A stretch of 64,000 nucleotides of DNA from NCBI RefSeq assembly GCF_007993935.1, contig NZ_VITY01000010.1, positions 314,331 through 378,330 on the forward strand. Direction: 5' to 3'. Both the position numbers and the translations under genes were made by a program. Position 1 is the stretch's first letter, and each line of letters begins with the position of its first letter. Shown here in pieces: positions 37,086-45,293 of the stretch. Source of the stretch: Bradyrhizobium macuxiense. GTDB taxonomy: Bacteria > Pseudomonadota > Alphaproteobacteria > Rhizobiales > Xanthobacteraceae. The notes under the pieces were generated by a model. The model was not told the DNA's origin. It ran no database searches and saw only the letters and a program-made list of their open reading frames with translations.

Positions 37086-37796
37086 ATGAACCGTATCAAC
37101 ACGCTCCGCGCGGCCCTGGTCGCGCTGCTCCCTTTGGCCGCGATCGCATTGGCAAGCCCGGCGCCTGCCCAGTCGCCGTCCGCCTCGCCCGCTCCCGCGG
37201 CAAGCCCGAGCCCGACCCCCGCTCCGACCCCGGCGGCAACGCCCGTGCCCCCGCCGGCCGAGACCAAGTCGCCGGCTGACAGCCCCGCCGCATCACAGAC
37301 CCCGGCCCCGCCGCCGGCCGCCCCGGTGCAGACCGCCGACCCGTTCGGCGAGCCGTTCACGCTGGAGCCGAAGAAGGTCGTGATGCTGAAAGGCACGGCC
37401 AATTGGGATTCCGCCTTCGACGCGCTGATCGAGGCGTTCAAGCAGCTCACCGCCCTGCTCGACAAGGACGGCATCAAGGCATCGGGCAACCCGATGATCG
37501 TCTACACCTCGACCGACGACACCGGCTTCACCTTCATCGCCGAAATCCCGGTCGATCAGGATGCGAAGAACCTCGGCAAGAACATGAGCATGGGCAATTC
37601 GCCCGACGGCAAGGCGCTGAAGTTCGTCCATCGCGGTTCCTACGACAACATGGACAACACCTATGAGGCGATCACCAATCACCTCGACGACAAGAAGCTC
37701 GAAGCCAAGGACACCTTCATCGAGGAATACATCACCGATCCGCTGAAGACCGCCGAAGACAAGCTTGTGATCAACGTCTACGTACCCCTGAAGTGA
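37086..37796 (+). CDS. Exported GyrI-like/SOUL-type effector-binding domain protein
   Basis: 236 residues. Signal peptide LVALLPLAAIALASPAPAQ, then about 50 residues of nearly pure Pro/Ala/Ser/Thr with several PSPTPAPTPA-like runs, then a domain from about residue 85 (FTLEPKKVVMLKGTANWDSA) with FTFIAEIPVD and a final EDKLVINVYVPLK strand, which is how GyrI-like/effector-binding (SOUL heme-binding-like) domains are built. The Pro-rich stalk suggests a domain held away from the membrane. A GTG or ATG of the next gene overlaps or follows its stop at once. Confidence 0.75.
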   Translation: MNRINTLRAALVALLPLAAIALASPAPAQSPSASPAPAASPSPTPAPTPAATPVPPPAETKSPADSPAASQTPAPPPAAPVQTADPFGEPFTLEPKKVVMLKGTANWDSAFDALIEAFKQLTALLDKDGIKASGNPMIVYTSTDDTGFTFIAEIPVDQDAKNLGKNMSMGNSPDGKALKFVHRGSYDNMDNTYEAITNHLDDKKLEAKDTFIEEYITDPLKTAEDKLVINVYVPLK

Positions 37797-37801
37797 ACCA
37801 G

Positions 37802-38518
37802 ATGACCTTCCGCCTCCCCCTCGCTGCCACCCTTATCGCGACCTCGCTGCTGGCTGCGCCCGCACTAGCCAATGACGATTTTCCTCCGGCGATCTCGGTC
37901 ACCGGCGAGGCCACCGTATCGGCGGCGCCCGATCAGGCGCAGCTCGACGCGGGCGTTACGACCGACGGCAAGACCGCACGCGAGGCCACCGAGGCCAACA
38001 ACGTGACGATGGGCAAGGTGCTGGCCGCGCTGAAGGGCGCCGGCATCGCGGAGAAGGATTATCAGACCTCCCGGCTGTCGCTGCAGCCGCAATTCGCCAA
38101 CCGCACGCCGTCGTCCCCGAACGCGCCGCCCAGCATCGTCGGTTATCACGCGAGCAACCGCGTCACGATCAAGCTGCATGACGTGAGCAAGGTTGCCGGC
38201 GTCATCGACGTGCTGGTGGGCGCCGGCGCTAACGATATCGGCGGGCTCAATTTCTCGGTGTCGCAGGCCTCGAAACTGCTCGACGACGCACGTGAAAAGG
38301 CGGTCGCCGACGCCCGCCGCAAGGCGGAGATCTACGCCAAGGCCGCCGGCGTCACGCTCGGCGCGCCGTTGAGCATCGCAGAGCTCGGATCGGCGCCGGT
38401 GGCGTTCGCGGGCAAGATGGCGACGGCCAGATTCGCCGCGGCACCGACGCCAGTTGCGCAGGGCGAGGAGACGCTGACCGTAAATGTGAGTGTCTCCTGG
38501 GCGATCAAGGAGAAGTAA
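37802..38518 (+). CDS. SIMPL domain (DUF541) exported protein
   Basis: 238 residues with a signal peptide (LPLAATLIATSLLAAPALAN). SIMPL domain: FPPAISVTGEATVSAAPDQ, DYQTSRLSLQPQF, AREKAVADARRKAEIYAKAAG, and the final LTVNVSVSWAIK. The family forms periplasmic oligomers; its role is not firmly known. I used ATG 37802; an alternative GTG at 37793 overlaps the previous stop. Translational coupling with the GyrI-like protein is probable. A palindromic repeat follows. Confidence 0.87.
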   Translation: MTFRLPLAATLIATSLLAAPALANDDFPPAISVTGEATVSAAPDQAQLDAGVTTDGKTAREATEANNVTMGKVLAALKGAGIAEKDYQTSRLSLQPQFANRTPSSPNAPPSIVGYHASNRVTIKLHDVSKVAGVIDVLVGAGANDIGGLNFSVSQASKLLDDAREKAVADARRKAEIYAKAAGVTLGAPLSIAELGSAPVAFAGKMATARFAAAPTPVAQGEETLTVNVSVSWAIKEK

Positions 38519-38526
38519 GAGTTACT

Positions 38527-38649
38527 GTCGTCCCGGCGAAGGCCGGGACCCATAACCCCAAATATTGATTGTTGCGCGACGCTGGAGCTGCGCTTCCGTT
38601 CGCAACCAAACTCGGTGGTAGTGGGTCCCGGCCTTCGCCGGGACGACGG
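38527..38649. repeat. Palindromic repeat, GTCGTCCCGGCGAAGGCC type, copy 2
   Basis: Arms GTCGTCCCGGCGAAGGCCGG and CCGGCCTTCGCCGGGACGAC, perfectly complementary, inner GGGACCCATAA with TAGTGGGTCCC. It fills the gap between the SIMPL gene and the converging hydrolase. Confidence 0.9.
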
Positions 38650-39714
38650 TCAGATCTCGAACACCTGCCCGGGCTTCAACGCCACGAATTTCTCCCGCGG
38701 CACACTCGCCGCGTCGAGCGCTTGGCCAAGCGCAATCGCGGGCGCGTCGATCGCCTCGTCGGTCAATTGGAACGTGCCGTGGTGATGCGCCAGCGCTTGC
38801 GTCGCGCCGCAATCGGCCAGCGCCTTCACCGCATCCTCCGGGTTCATGTGCTGGTCCTGCATGAACCAGCGCGGCTCGTAGGCGCCGATCGGCAGGATCG
38901 CGAGCCGCAACGGGCCATGCGCCTCGGCAACCCGGCGGAAATGCCGGCCGTCGCCGTAGCCGGAATCGCAGACGATGTAGAGCTTGCCGGCCGGCGTCTC
39001 CAGCACGAAGCTCGCCCACAGCGCCTTGTTGCGATCGAACAGGCCGCGCGCCGACCAGTGCCGGGTCGGCACCAGCGTTGCGGCAACGCCGCCGCCAAGT
39101 TCGACGCGCTGATGCCAGTCGAACGCCTCGGCCTTGATCGCGGCATCGGACGCCTGCATCGTCACGTCATTGCCGAGCGGCGTGATCACGCGCGGCGCAA
39201 ACGCGGCCGTCAGCTTCGACAGCGTCGCGACATCGAGATGGTCATAATGGCCGTGCGACACCAGCACGACGTCGATCGCCGGCAGTTTGTCGAAGGCAAT
39301 GCCGGGATCATTGTGCCGCTTCGGCCCGGCAAAGCTGAACGGCGAGGCGCGCATCGACCACACCGGATCGACCAGGATGTTGAGGCCTGCGGCCTGGATC
39401 AGCCAGCTGGCATGGCCGACGAAGCAGAACCGCACTTTATCGCCCTCGACGCGCGGCGGCGGCGTATCGGCATGGGGGCTCGGCGCCCATTCCGGCCAGA
39501 CCGCGCGTTTTCGGCCGCCCCCGAACTGCCAGCGCAGCACCTCGCCGAGCGATTTCGGCGGCGAGCCATCGGGGTCGAAGAAGTGCAGGCCGTCGAAATG
39601 ATCCGAGGCGGGGCCGTCATAGGTTTTCATATAAGTCATCCAGATCGAGGGCACGCCGATCGCAGCAGCGGCTCCGGTCAAGGTTGCAAGAACGCGGCGG
39701 CGGGTGATGGGCAA
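38650..39714 (-). CDS. Metallo-beta-lactamase fold hydrolase (UlaG/NAPE-PLD-like)
   Basis: 354 residues. It begins MPITRRRVLATLTGAAAAIG, a possible Tat-type signal (RRR then hydrophobic), so it may be exported. The metal site HGHYDHLD (HxHxDH, near 155) and further ligands in DSGYGDGRHF and HHGTFQLTD are visible. FVGHASWLIQAAGLNILVDP is typical of the UlaG/NAPE-PLD-like branch acting on phosphoester or acyl substrates. The actual substrate is unknown. Its stop is bounded by the repeat at 38527. Confidence 0.87.
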   Translation of the reverse strand: MPITRRRVLATLTGAAAAIGVPSIWMTYMKTYDGPASDHFDGLHFFDPDGSPPKSLGEVLRWQFGGGRKRAVWPEWAPSPHADTPPPRVEGDKVRFCFVGHASWLIQAAGLNILVDPVWSMRASPFSFAGPKRHNDPGIAFDKLPAIDVVLVSHGHYDHLDVATLSKLTAAFAPRVITPLGNDVTMQASDAAIKAEAFDWHQRVELGGGVAATLVPTRHWSARGLFDRNKALWASFVLETPAGKLYIVCDSGYGDGRHFRRVAEAHGPLRLAILPIGAYEPRWFMQDQHMNPEDAVKALADCGATQALAHHHGTFQLTDEAIDAPAIALGQALDAASVPREKFVALKPGQVFEI

Positions 39715-40031
39715 GCGGGTTCCCGACTAGGAGGCAGGCTCCGGTTATATGGGTGGCAACGGCGAATTCGGAACGAACGCAACAAATCGACACAATTTCA
39801 ATGATTTAAGACCAGACCCAGGCCGACTGCGGCGAAACTTTCCTTGACTTTGCCGCCCCGGCAGCGTTTAACGCCGCGACTTTCTCGGAAAGCTCCGTCT
39901 TTTCGACCCGCCGACTGGTCCTGGAGGCCAGAGGCCAACGCCCGACAGCGCGATGCGCCCTCGGGCGCGAAAGTGTTTGGACAATCGTCTTGGGCACACC
40001 GTCTTGGCACGGTGCCGAGGCAAATTATCTG
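39715..40031. other. Non-coding stretch upstream of ffh, no gene seen
   Basis: About 317 bp. A 63-codon minus-strand frame (39806-39997) exists, but without a ribosome-binding site or recognisable sequence, so I do not call it. It holds the promoter of the hydrolase at 38650-39714 and perhaps that of ffh. Confidence 0.4.
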
Positions 40032-40133
40032 GTCATCACCCGCGAAAGCGGGTGATCCAGTATCCCAGAGGCAGCGCGGATTGAACCGAGCCGCCGCGGC
40101 GTACTGGATACCCCGCTTTCGCGGGGTATGACG
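40032..40133. repeat. Palindromic repeat, GTCATCACCCGCGAAAGCGGG type
   Basis: Left half: GTCATCACCCGCGAAAGCGGGTGATCCAGTA with an internal hairpin. Right half: TACTGGATACCCCGCTTTCGCGGGGTATGAC. Each half is itself a hairpin and the outer edges also pair. One copy, between the hydrolase gene and ffh. Confidence 0.82.
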
Positions 40134-40179
40134 AGCAACGAGTGACGCGCGCTCACGGGCGCAACGAAGGACAACGGCA

Positions 40180-41727
40180 TTGTTCGACAATCTGTCGGAA
40201 CGGCTTGGTGGCATTCTCGATCGTCTGACGGGGCGCGGTGCGCTGACCGAAAAGGACGTCGATGCCGCGATGCGCGAGGTGCGCCGCGCGCTGCTCGAGG
40301 CCGACGTCGCGCTCGAGGTGGTCCGCAGTTTCATCGACCGGGTCCGCGAGCAGGCGATCGGCGCCACCGTCGTCAAGTCGGTGACGCCGGGCCAGATGGT
40401 GGTGAAGATCGTCCATGACGAGCTGGTCGCCACGCTCGGTTCCGACGGCCAGACCATCGATATCAATTCCGTGCCGCCGGTGCCGATCATGATGGTCGGT
40501 CTGCAAGGCTCCGGTAAGACCACCACCACCGCAAAGCTCGCGCGCCGCATGGTCCAGCGCGACAAGCGCAAGGTGCTGATGGCCTCGCTCGACGTCTACC
40601 GCCCGGCGGCGATGGAGCAGCTCGCGGTGCTCGGCCGCGATCTCGACATTCCGACGCTGCCGATCGTCGCAGGCCAGATGCCGCCGCAGATCGCCAGGCG
40701 CGCGCTCGAGGCCGGCAAGCTCGGCGGCTACGACGTGGTGCTGCTCGACACCGCCGGCCGCACCACGCTCGACGAAGACATGATGAAGGAGGCGGCCGAG
40801 ATCAAGGCCGCCGCCAACCCGCATGAAGTGCTGCTGGTTGCGGATAGCCTCACCGGCCAGGACGCGGTCAACCTGGCGCGCTCGTTCGATGAGCGCGTCG
40901 GCCTCACCGGCATCGTGCTGACAAGAGTGGACGGCGACGGCCGCGGCGGCGCCGCGCTGTCGATGCGCGCGGTCACCGGCAAGCCGATCAAGCTGATCGG
41001 CACCGGCGAAAAGACCGACGCGCTGGAAGACTTCCATCCGAACCGCATCGCCGGCCGCATCCTCGGCATGGGCGACGTCGTCTCGCTGGTCGAGAAGGCT
41101 GCCGCCAATATCGACGCCGAAAAGGCCGCGCGCACCGCCGAGCGCATGCGCAAGGGTCAGTTCGACCTCAACGACATGCGCGAGCAGCTGCAGCAGATGG
41201 CCAATATGGGCGGCATCGGCGGCCTGATGGGCATGATGCCCGGCATCTCCAAGATGAAGAATCAGATCGCGGCAGCGGGGATCGACGACAAGATTTTGAA
41301 GCGCCAGGTCGCGATCATCGATTCGATGACGCGGCAGGAGCGCAAGAATCCTGACCTGTTGAAGGCGAGCCGCAAGAAGCGCATCGCGGCCGGCGCCGGC
41401 CAGAGCGTCGAGCACGTCAACAAGCTTTTGAAGATGCACCGGAACATGGCTGACATGATGAAGGCCATGGGAAGCGGCAAGCGCGGCCCGCTCGCCGGCA
41501 TCGCGCAGGCGATGGGCTTTGGCGGCGGCATGAAGCCGCCCTCGGCCGAGGAGATGAAGGCGCTCGCCGAGAAGATGCAGGGCGGCGCCGGCGGCGGTCT
41601 GCCCAACCTGCCGAAGGATTTGCCGGCCGGGCTGCGCGGCGGCCTGCCGAACGTGCCGGGCCTGACCGGCCTCTCCGGCAAGCCGATGCTGCCGGGCCTC
41701 GGCGGCTTCCCGGGCAAGAAGAAATGA
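40180..41727 (+). CDS. ffh: Signal recognition particle protein Ffh
   Basis: SRP54 GTPase that binds signal sequences and 4.5S RNA. 515 residues. N domain (1-90), G1 GLQGSGKTTTTAKLARR near 107, DTAGRTTLDEDMM, TRVDGDGRGGAALS, then the Met-rich M domain from about 300 with RKKRIAAGAGQS, and a Gly/Leu/Pro-rich tail (GLPNLPKDLPAGLRGGLPNV). The start is a TTG at 40180 with GAAGGA upstream at proper spacing; no other start precedes FDNLSERLGG. First gene of the ffh-rpsP-rimM cluster. Confidence 0.95.
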   Translation: MFDNLSERLGGILDRLTGRGALTEKDVDAAMREVRRALLEADVALEVVRSFIDRVREQAIGATVVKSVTPGQMVVKIVHDELVATLGSDGQTIDINSVPPVPIMMVGLQGSGKTTTTAKLARRMVQRDKRKVLMASLDVYRPAAMEQLAVLGRDLDIPTLPIVAGQMPPQIARRALEAGKLGGYDVVLLDTAGRTTLDEDMMKEAAEIKAAANPHEVLLVADSLTGQDAVNLARSFDERVGLTGIVLTRVDGDGRGGAALSMRAVTGKPIKLIGTGEKTDALEDFHPNRIAGRILGMGDVVSLVEKAAANIDAEKAARTAERMRKGQFDLNDMREQLQQMANMGGIGGLMGMMPGISKMKNQIAAAGIDDKILKRQVAIIDSMTRQERKNPDLLKASRKKRIAAGAGQSVEHVNKLLKMHRNMADMMKAMGSGKRGPLAGIAQAMGFGGGMKPPSAEEMKALAEKMQGGAGGGLPNLPKDLPAGLRGGLPNVPGLTGLSGKPMLPGLGGFPGKKK

Positions 41728-41735
41728 CTCTCTTT

Positions 41736-41856
41736 CGTCATTGCGAGCCAACGGGTCCGGCCTCTGGCCGGCCCGATGACAGGCTCCGCGAAGCAATCCA
41801 TCTCACCGATTGCGGAGACATGGATTGCTTCGTCGCTTCGCTCCTCGCAATGACGG
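41736..41856. repeat. Palindromic repeat, CGTCATTGCGAG type, carrying a 40-nt hairpin module
   Basis: Same element as at 30825: CGTCATTGCGAG at the left, GCGAAGCAATCCAT and ATGGATTGCTTCG inside, CTCGCAATGACG at the right. At the motif where the plain copy has GAGCGCAGCG, 40 nt (41748-41787) are present instead of CGCA. It lies between ffh and rpsP. Confidence 0.85.
41748..41787. other. Nested hairpin module, copy 1
   Basis: CCAACGGGTC, then CGGCC-TCT-GGCCG, then GCCCGATGACAGGCTCC. The flanks match the module at 45159 exactly while the central hairpin differs but remains paired. With the flanking GAG the outer parts GAGCC and GGCTC, and GGG and CCC, also pair. Confidence 0.75.
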
Positions 41857-41903
41857 CGTAACTGACCAATACAGACTTCAAACCAACACTTAAGGAGAAC
41901 TAG

Positions 41904-42236
41904 ATGTCCGTTGTTATCCGCCTCGCTCGCGCAGGCACCAAGAAGCGTCCGGTCTATCACGTCGTCGTCGCCGACTCGCGCTTCCCGCGCGATGGCCGCT
42001 TCATCGAGCGTCTCGGCCACTTCAACCCGCTGCTGCCGAAGGACAACGAGGCCCGCCTGAAGCTCGACATGGACAAGGTGGAGGCCTGGCTCGCCAAGGG
42101 CGCGCAGCCGTCGGATCGCGTGACCCGCTTCCTCGACGCCGCCGGCGTCAAGAAGCGCGCGCCGCGCAACAACCCCGAGAAGGCCGTGCCGCGCAAGGAG
42201 CGCAAGGCGCAGGCTGAAGCCGCCGCCAAGGCTTAA
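41904..42236 (+). CDS. rpsP: 30S ribosomal protein S16
   Basis: 110 residues. VIRLARAGTKKRPVYHVVVAD and FIERLGHFNPLLPKD are the universal S16 core; a basic alphaproteobacterial extension (about 85-110) follows. AAGGAGAA precedes the ATG. It follows ffh after the repeat at 41736 and leads into rimM by 17 bp. Confidence 0.97.
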   Translation: MSVVIRLARAGTKKRPVYHVVVADSRFPRDGRFIERLGHFNPLLPKDNEARLKLDMDKVEAWLAKGAQPSDRVTRFLDAAGVKKRAPRNNPEKAVPRKERKAQAEAAAKA

Positions 42237-42253
42237 GCTGAACGGCGACCACG

Positions 42254-42775
42254 GTGGCTGCACCGGTCTGTGTCGCCCGTATCGGCGCTGCGCATGGTGT
42301 GCGCGGCGCCGTCCGGCTGTGGACCTTTACCGAAGATCCGCTGGCCGTGAAGGATTACGGCCCGCTGATGACCAAGGACGGCGCGCGCCAGTTCGAGGTC
42401 ACGCATGCGCGCGAGGCCAAGGACCATCTGGTGGTGACGCTGAAGGGCGTCGCCACCCGCGATGACGCCGAACGGCTCAACGGTCTCGAGCTCTACGTGC
42501 CGCGCGATCGGCTGCCGGACACCGACGACGGCGAATATTACCACACCGATCTGATCGGGCTTGCCGCGGTGACGACGTCCGAGCAGCCGCTCGGCAAGGT
42601 GATCGCGATCCATAATTTCGGCGCCGGCGACATCATCGAGATCGCCCCGCCGCAGGGCGCGACGATGCTGCTGCCCTTCACCAACGCGGTGGTGCCGACC
42701 GTCGATCTTGACGGCGGCCGCGTCGTGATCGACCTGCCGCAGGAAATCGACGGCGACGATCCGTCGGCGGCTTGA
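42254..42775 (+). CDS. rimM: 16S rRNA processing protein RimM
   Basis: Assembly factor for the 30S subunit that binds S19. 173 residues, with GTG start at 42254. N-terminal RimM domain CVARIGAAHGVRGAVRLWTF and ATRDDAERLNGLELYVPRDRL, then a PRC-barrel-like C-terminal domain with PFTNAVVPTVDLDGGRVVID. Normally followed by trmD; here a repeat and three unrelated genes separate them. Confidence 0.95.
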   Translation: MAAPVCVARIGAAHGVRGAVRLWTFTEDPLAVKDYGPLMTKDGARQFEVTHAREAKDHLVVTLKGVATRDDAERLNGLELYVPRDRLPDTDDGEYYHTDLIGLAAVTTSEQPLGKVIAIHNFGAGDIIEIAPPQGATMLLPFTNAVVPTVDLDGGRVVIDLPQEIDGDDPSAA

Positions 42776-42791
42776 TCCGAAGTATTCCTTT

Positions 42792-42845
42792 TTTGAGCAT
42801 GATCTTTTCGGAAGACCGGTTCCCACTTTTCCGGATCATGCTCTA
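42792..42845. repeat. Palindromic repeat, family 1, supplying a stop codon
   Basis: Arms GAGCATGATC and GATCATGCTC, inner stem GGAAGA/TTTTCC, loop CCGGTTCCCAC. Its right edge CTA is on the minus strand the TAG stop of the LysR gene. It lies just after rimM. Confidence 0.88.
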
Positions 42846-43754
42846 ACCCGTCATCCGGCCCTGCTGCTCGAGCCAGTCGCAGAACACCGCGCTGTGCGGA
42901 TCGTTGCTGCGGCCAGCCGGGAAATAGGCGAAGTAGCTGCGCGCCGGCAGGCTGATGGCGGGAAACGGCGTCACCAGACGCCCGGCCGCGAGATCGTCGG
43001 CGATCAGCGCGGTCGGTCCCATCGCGACGCCGAGGCCATCGAGCGCGGCCTGGATCGTCAGATAGAAATGATCGAAGGTCAGCGCCGCTGCCGGCTCCAA
43101 CGCGGATTGCCCGGCCTCAGTGAGCCAGTCGCGCCACAGCCGCGGCATCGACGTGACATGCAGCAGCGTGTGCCGCGAGAGGTCCGCGATCTCGTGCAGC
43201 GGCAATTGCGCGAGCAATGACGGGCTGCACACCGGCAACCGCCGCTCCGACACCAGGAAGCGTGACGAGAAACCGTGGAAGGTGTCGGGCCCGCCGCGGA
43301 TCACGACGTCGAAGGATTCGGGCAACGCGTCCACCGGATCGTTCGACGTGCTCAGCCGCACCTCGATGTCAGGATGCTCGGCGCGAAACCGGCTCATCCG
43401 CGGCAGCAGCCACCGCAAACTGAATGTCGCGAGTGCATTGACGCGCAACACCGCGACCGCGGGATCGCCGCGCCGCTCGCGATGCTGCTGCACGGCCGCG
43501 GAAATCCGGTCGAGCGCCGGCGCGAATTCCGCCAGCAGTGCCGCACCGGCTGGCGTCAGCACCACGCGTCGCACCGAGCGCCGGAACAGTGACGGCGCGC
43601 CGAGCCATTCTTCGAGCAGGCGGATCTGCTGGCTGACCGCGCCATGGGTCACGCTGAGCTCGGCAGCGGCTTCCTTGAAGCTGCCGAGCCGCGCGGCGGC
43701 CTCGAAGGCACGGACCGCATTGAGCGGCGGCAGGCTGCGGCGTGGGATGAACAT
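42843..43754 (-). CDS. LysR-family transcriptional regulator (GcvA-like)
   Basis: 303 residues. N-terminal winged HTH: LNAVRAFEAAARLGSFKEAA, ELSVTHGAVSQQIRLLE (recognition helix) and EEWLGAPSLFRRSVR; then the effector-binding domain (about 90-300) with LRVNALATFSLRWLLPRM. The pattern resembles GcvA-type regulators. It is divergent from the MFS transporter, so it probably controls that gene. The TAG stop belongs to a family 1 palindrome. Confidence 0.9.
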   Translation of the reverse strand: MFIPRRSLPPLNAVRAFEAAARLGSFKEAAAELSVTHGAVSQQIRLLEEWLGAPSLFRRSVRRVVLTPAGAALLAEFAPALDRISAAVQQHRERRGDPAVAVLRVNALATFSLRWLLPRMSRFRAEHPDIEVRLSTSNDPVDALPESFDVVIRGGPDTFHGFSSRFLVSERRLPVCSPSLLAQLPLHEIADLSRHTLLHVTSMPRLWRDWLTEAGQSALEPAAALTFDHFYLTIQAALDGLGVAMGPTALIADDLAAGRLVTPFPAISLPARSYFAYFPAGRSNDPHSAVFCDWLEQQGRMTG

Positions 43755-43990
43755 GCTCCCTCGATACCAGATTTTCTAACGCATGGTCCGATTATTACTG
43801 ATTTGTAACAAGGGCGCCGGCGGCGCATAGTGCCCTGCAAGCTTTTCGTATCTCTTCTCTTTCTGGAAATCCCGCCCGATGGCCATCCGCTCAAGCTTTA
43901 GATTTTCTTGTTCCAGATGGTGGCAATGAGCGTATCCGCAGAAGCCGGCGCATCCTCCCCGGCGGCGTCAGGGCAACCCGCACGCTGACG
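43755..43990. promoter_or_regulatory. LysR/MFS divergent promoter region
   Basis: 236-bp divergent gap that should hold both promoters and a LysR-type binding site (T-N11-A type). An out-of-frame ATG at 43926 opens a short frame that runs MSVSAEAGASSPAASGQPAR and stops at 43986; it seems to be the former N-terminus of the transporter. Confidence 0.5.
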
Positions 43991-45124
43991 GTGACCGGGC
44001 TGAACCATGCCCTCCACGACGGCTATACCGATCTGATCTACGTGCTACTGCCGGTCTGGCAGGCCGAATTCGCGCTGAGCTACGGGCTGCTGGCGTTGCT
44101 GCGCGGGCTCTATGCCGGCGCCATGGCCGGCTTGCAGATCCCGGTCGGGCGCATCGCTGAGCGGATCGACGGCAGGATCATCCTGATCGCGGGCACGGTG
44201 CTGTCGGCGCTCGGCTATGTGTTCGCCGGCTTCTCCGGCGGCGTCATCGGACTTGGCCTCGCGCTCGCGCTTTCCGGCGCGGGCTCGAGCACGCAGCATC
44301 CGATCGCTTCGGCCGCAGTCTCGCGCGCCTACGGCGCGGGCGCGCGCGGGCCGCTCGGCATCTATAATTTCTCGGGCGATCTCGGCAAGGCGGCGATCCC
44401 GGCGGCAACTTCGATCCTGCTCGTGATCATGTCATGGCGGCACGCGCTGCTGGCTCTCGCCTTTGCCGGCTTGCTTGTCGCGATCTGCATCGCGCTCTGG
44501 ATGCCGTCGGTCGGCAAGGGCGCCGAGCACAAGGCGGCCGCCGCACCGCGCCGCGAAGGCACCGGCGGCGGTTTCCCCTGGCTGCTCGCGATCGGAATTC
44601 TCGACACCGCAGTCAGGATGGGCTTCCTCACCTTCCTGCCGTTCCTGTTGCGCGACAAGGGCGCCGCGCTGCCGACCAACGGCCTCGCGCTGGCGCTGGT
44701 GTTCATCGGCGGCGCCGCGGGGAAATTCACCTGCGGCTGGCTTGGCGAACGCGTCGGCACGCTGCGCACCGTGCTGATCACCGAAGGCGGCACGGCGGCG
44801 CTGATCGTTGCAGTCCTCGTATTGCCGCTGACACCGGCGATCGTGCTGCTGCCGCTGCTCGGCGTGATGCTCAACGGCACCTCCTCGGTACTGTACGGCA
44901 CGGTGCCCGAGCTGACGCCACCGCATCAGACCGAACGCGCTTTCGCGCTGTTCTATACCGGCACGATCGGCTCCGGCGCGGTCGCGCCGGTGCTCTATGG
45001 CGTGCTCGGCGATGCGCTCGGCCCGACGCTCGCGACGGCTGCGACCGCGCTGACGGCACTGGCGATCTGTCCGCTTGCGGTGGCGCTGGCGCGGCATCTT
45101 GCCGACGATCCAACGGCGGCGTGA
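43991..45124 (+). CDS. MFS transporter, possibly with a shifted N-terminus
   Basis: 377-residue major facilitator with 11-12 hydrophobic segments. LNHALHDGYTDLIYVLLPVW begins helix 1, GRIAERIDGRIIL is the loop 2-3 motif, and GWLGERVGTLRTVL is its counterpart in the second half. It reads from a GTG at 43991 without a good ribosome-binding site; the better upstream ATG (43926) is in another frame. Partner of the divergent LysR gene. Fosmidomycin-resistance-like MFS is one possible class, substrate unknown. Confidence 0.8.
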   Translation: MTGLNHALHDGYTDLIYVLLPVWQAEFALSYGLLALLRGLYAGAMAGLQIPVGRIAERIDGRIILIAGTVLSALGYVFAGFSGGVIGLGLALALSGAGSSTQHPIASAAVSRAYGAGARGPLGIYNFSGDLGKAAIPAATSILLVIMSWRHALLALAFAGLLVAICIALWMPSVGKGAEHKAAAAPRREGTGGGFPWLLAIGILDTAVRMGFLTFLPFLLRDKGAALPTNGLALALVFIGGAAGKFTCGWLGERVGTLRTVLITEGGTAALIVAVLVLPLTPAIVLLPLLGVMLNGTSSVLYGTVPELTPPHQTERAFALFYTGTIGSGAVAPVLYGVLGDALGPTLATAATALTALAICPLAVALARHLADDPTAA

Positions 45125-45143
45125 CGAAAACTATCCAAAGCTT

Positions 45144-45265
45144 GTAGCCCGGATAGAGCCAACGGGTCGCGCGAATGCGCGCCCGATGACAGGCTCCGCG
45201 AAATCCGGGGTCAGTGCTTGTTGCCGGCGCGATTCCCGGATTGCGCTTCGCTCCATCCGGGCTAC
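45144..45265. repeat. Palindromic repeat, GTAGCCCGGAT type, carrying a 39-nt hairpin module
   Basis: Same family as 22081: GTAGCCCGGATAGAG on the left and CGCTCCATCCGGGCTAC on the right. In place of CGCA in the motif GAGCGCAGCG there is the module 45159-45197. It lies between the MFS gene and the dehydrogenase gene. Confidence 0.85.
45159..45197. other. Nested hairpin module, copy 2
   Basis: CCAACGGGTC, then GCGC-GAAT-GCGC, then GCCCGATGACAGGCTCC. The flanks are identical to the module at 41748, which sits in another repeat family; the central stem has changed on both sides so that it still pairs. Confidence 0.75.
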
Positions 45266-45293
45266 TTAAGCGATAGTGTCACGGAGCATCGCA

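Noticed and set aside
39806..39997. A 63-codon minus-strand frame upstream of ffh
   Set aside because: The C-terminal part looks moderately protein-like, but there is no ribosome-binding site and a repeat bounds it; not enough to call a gene.
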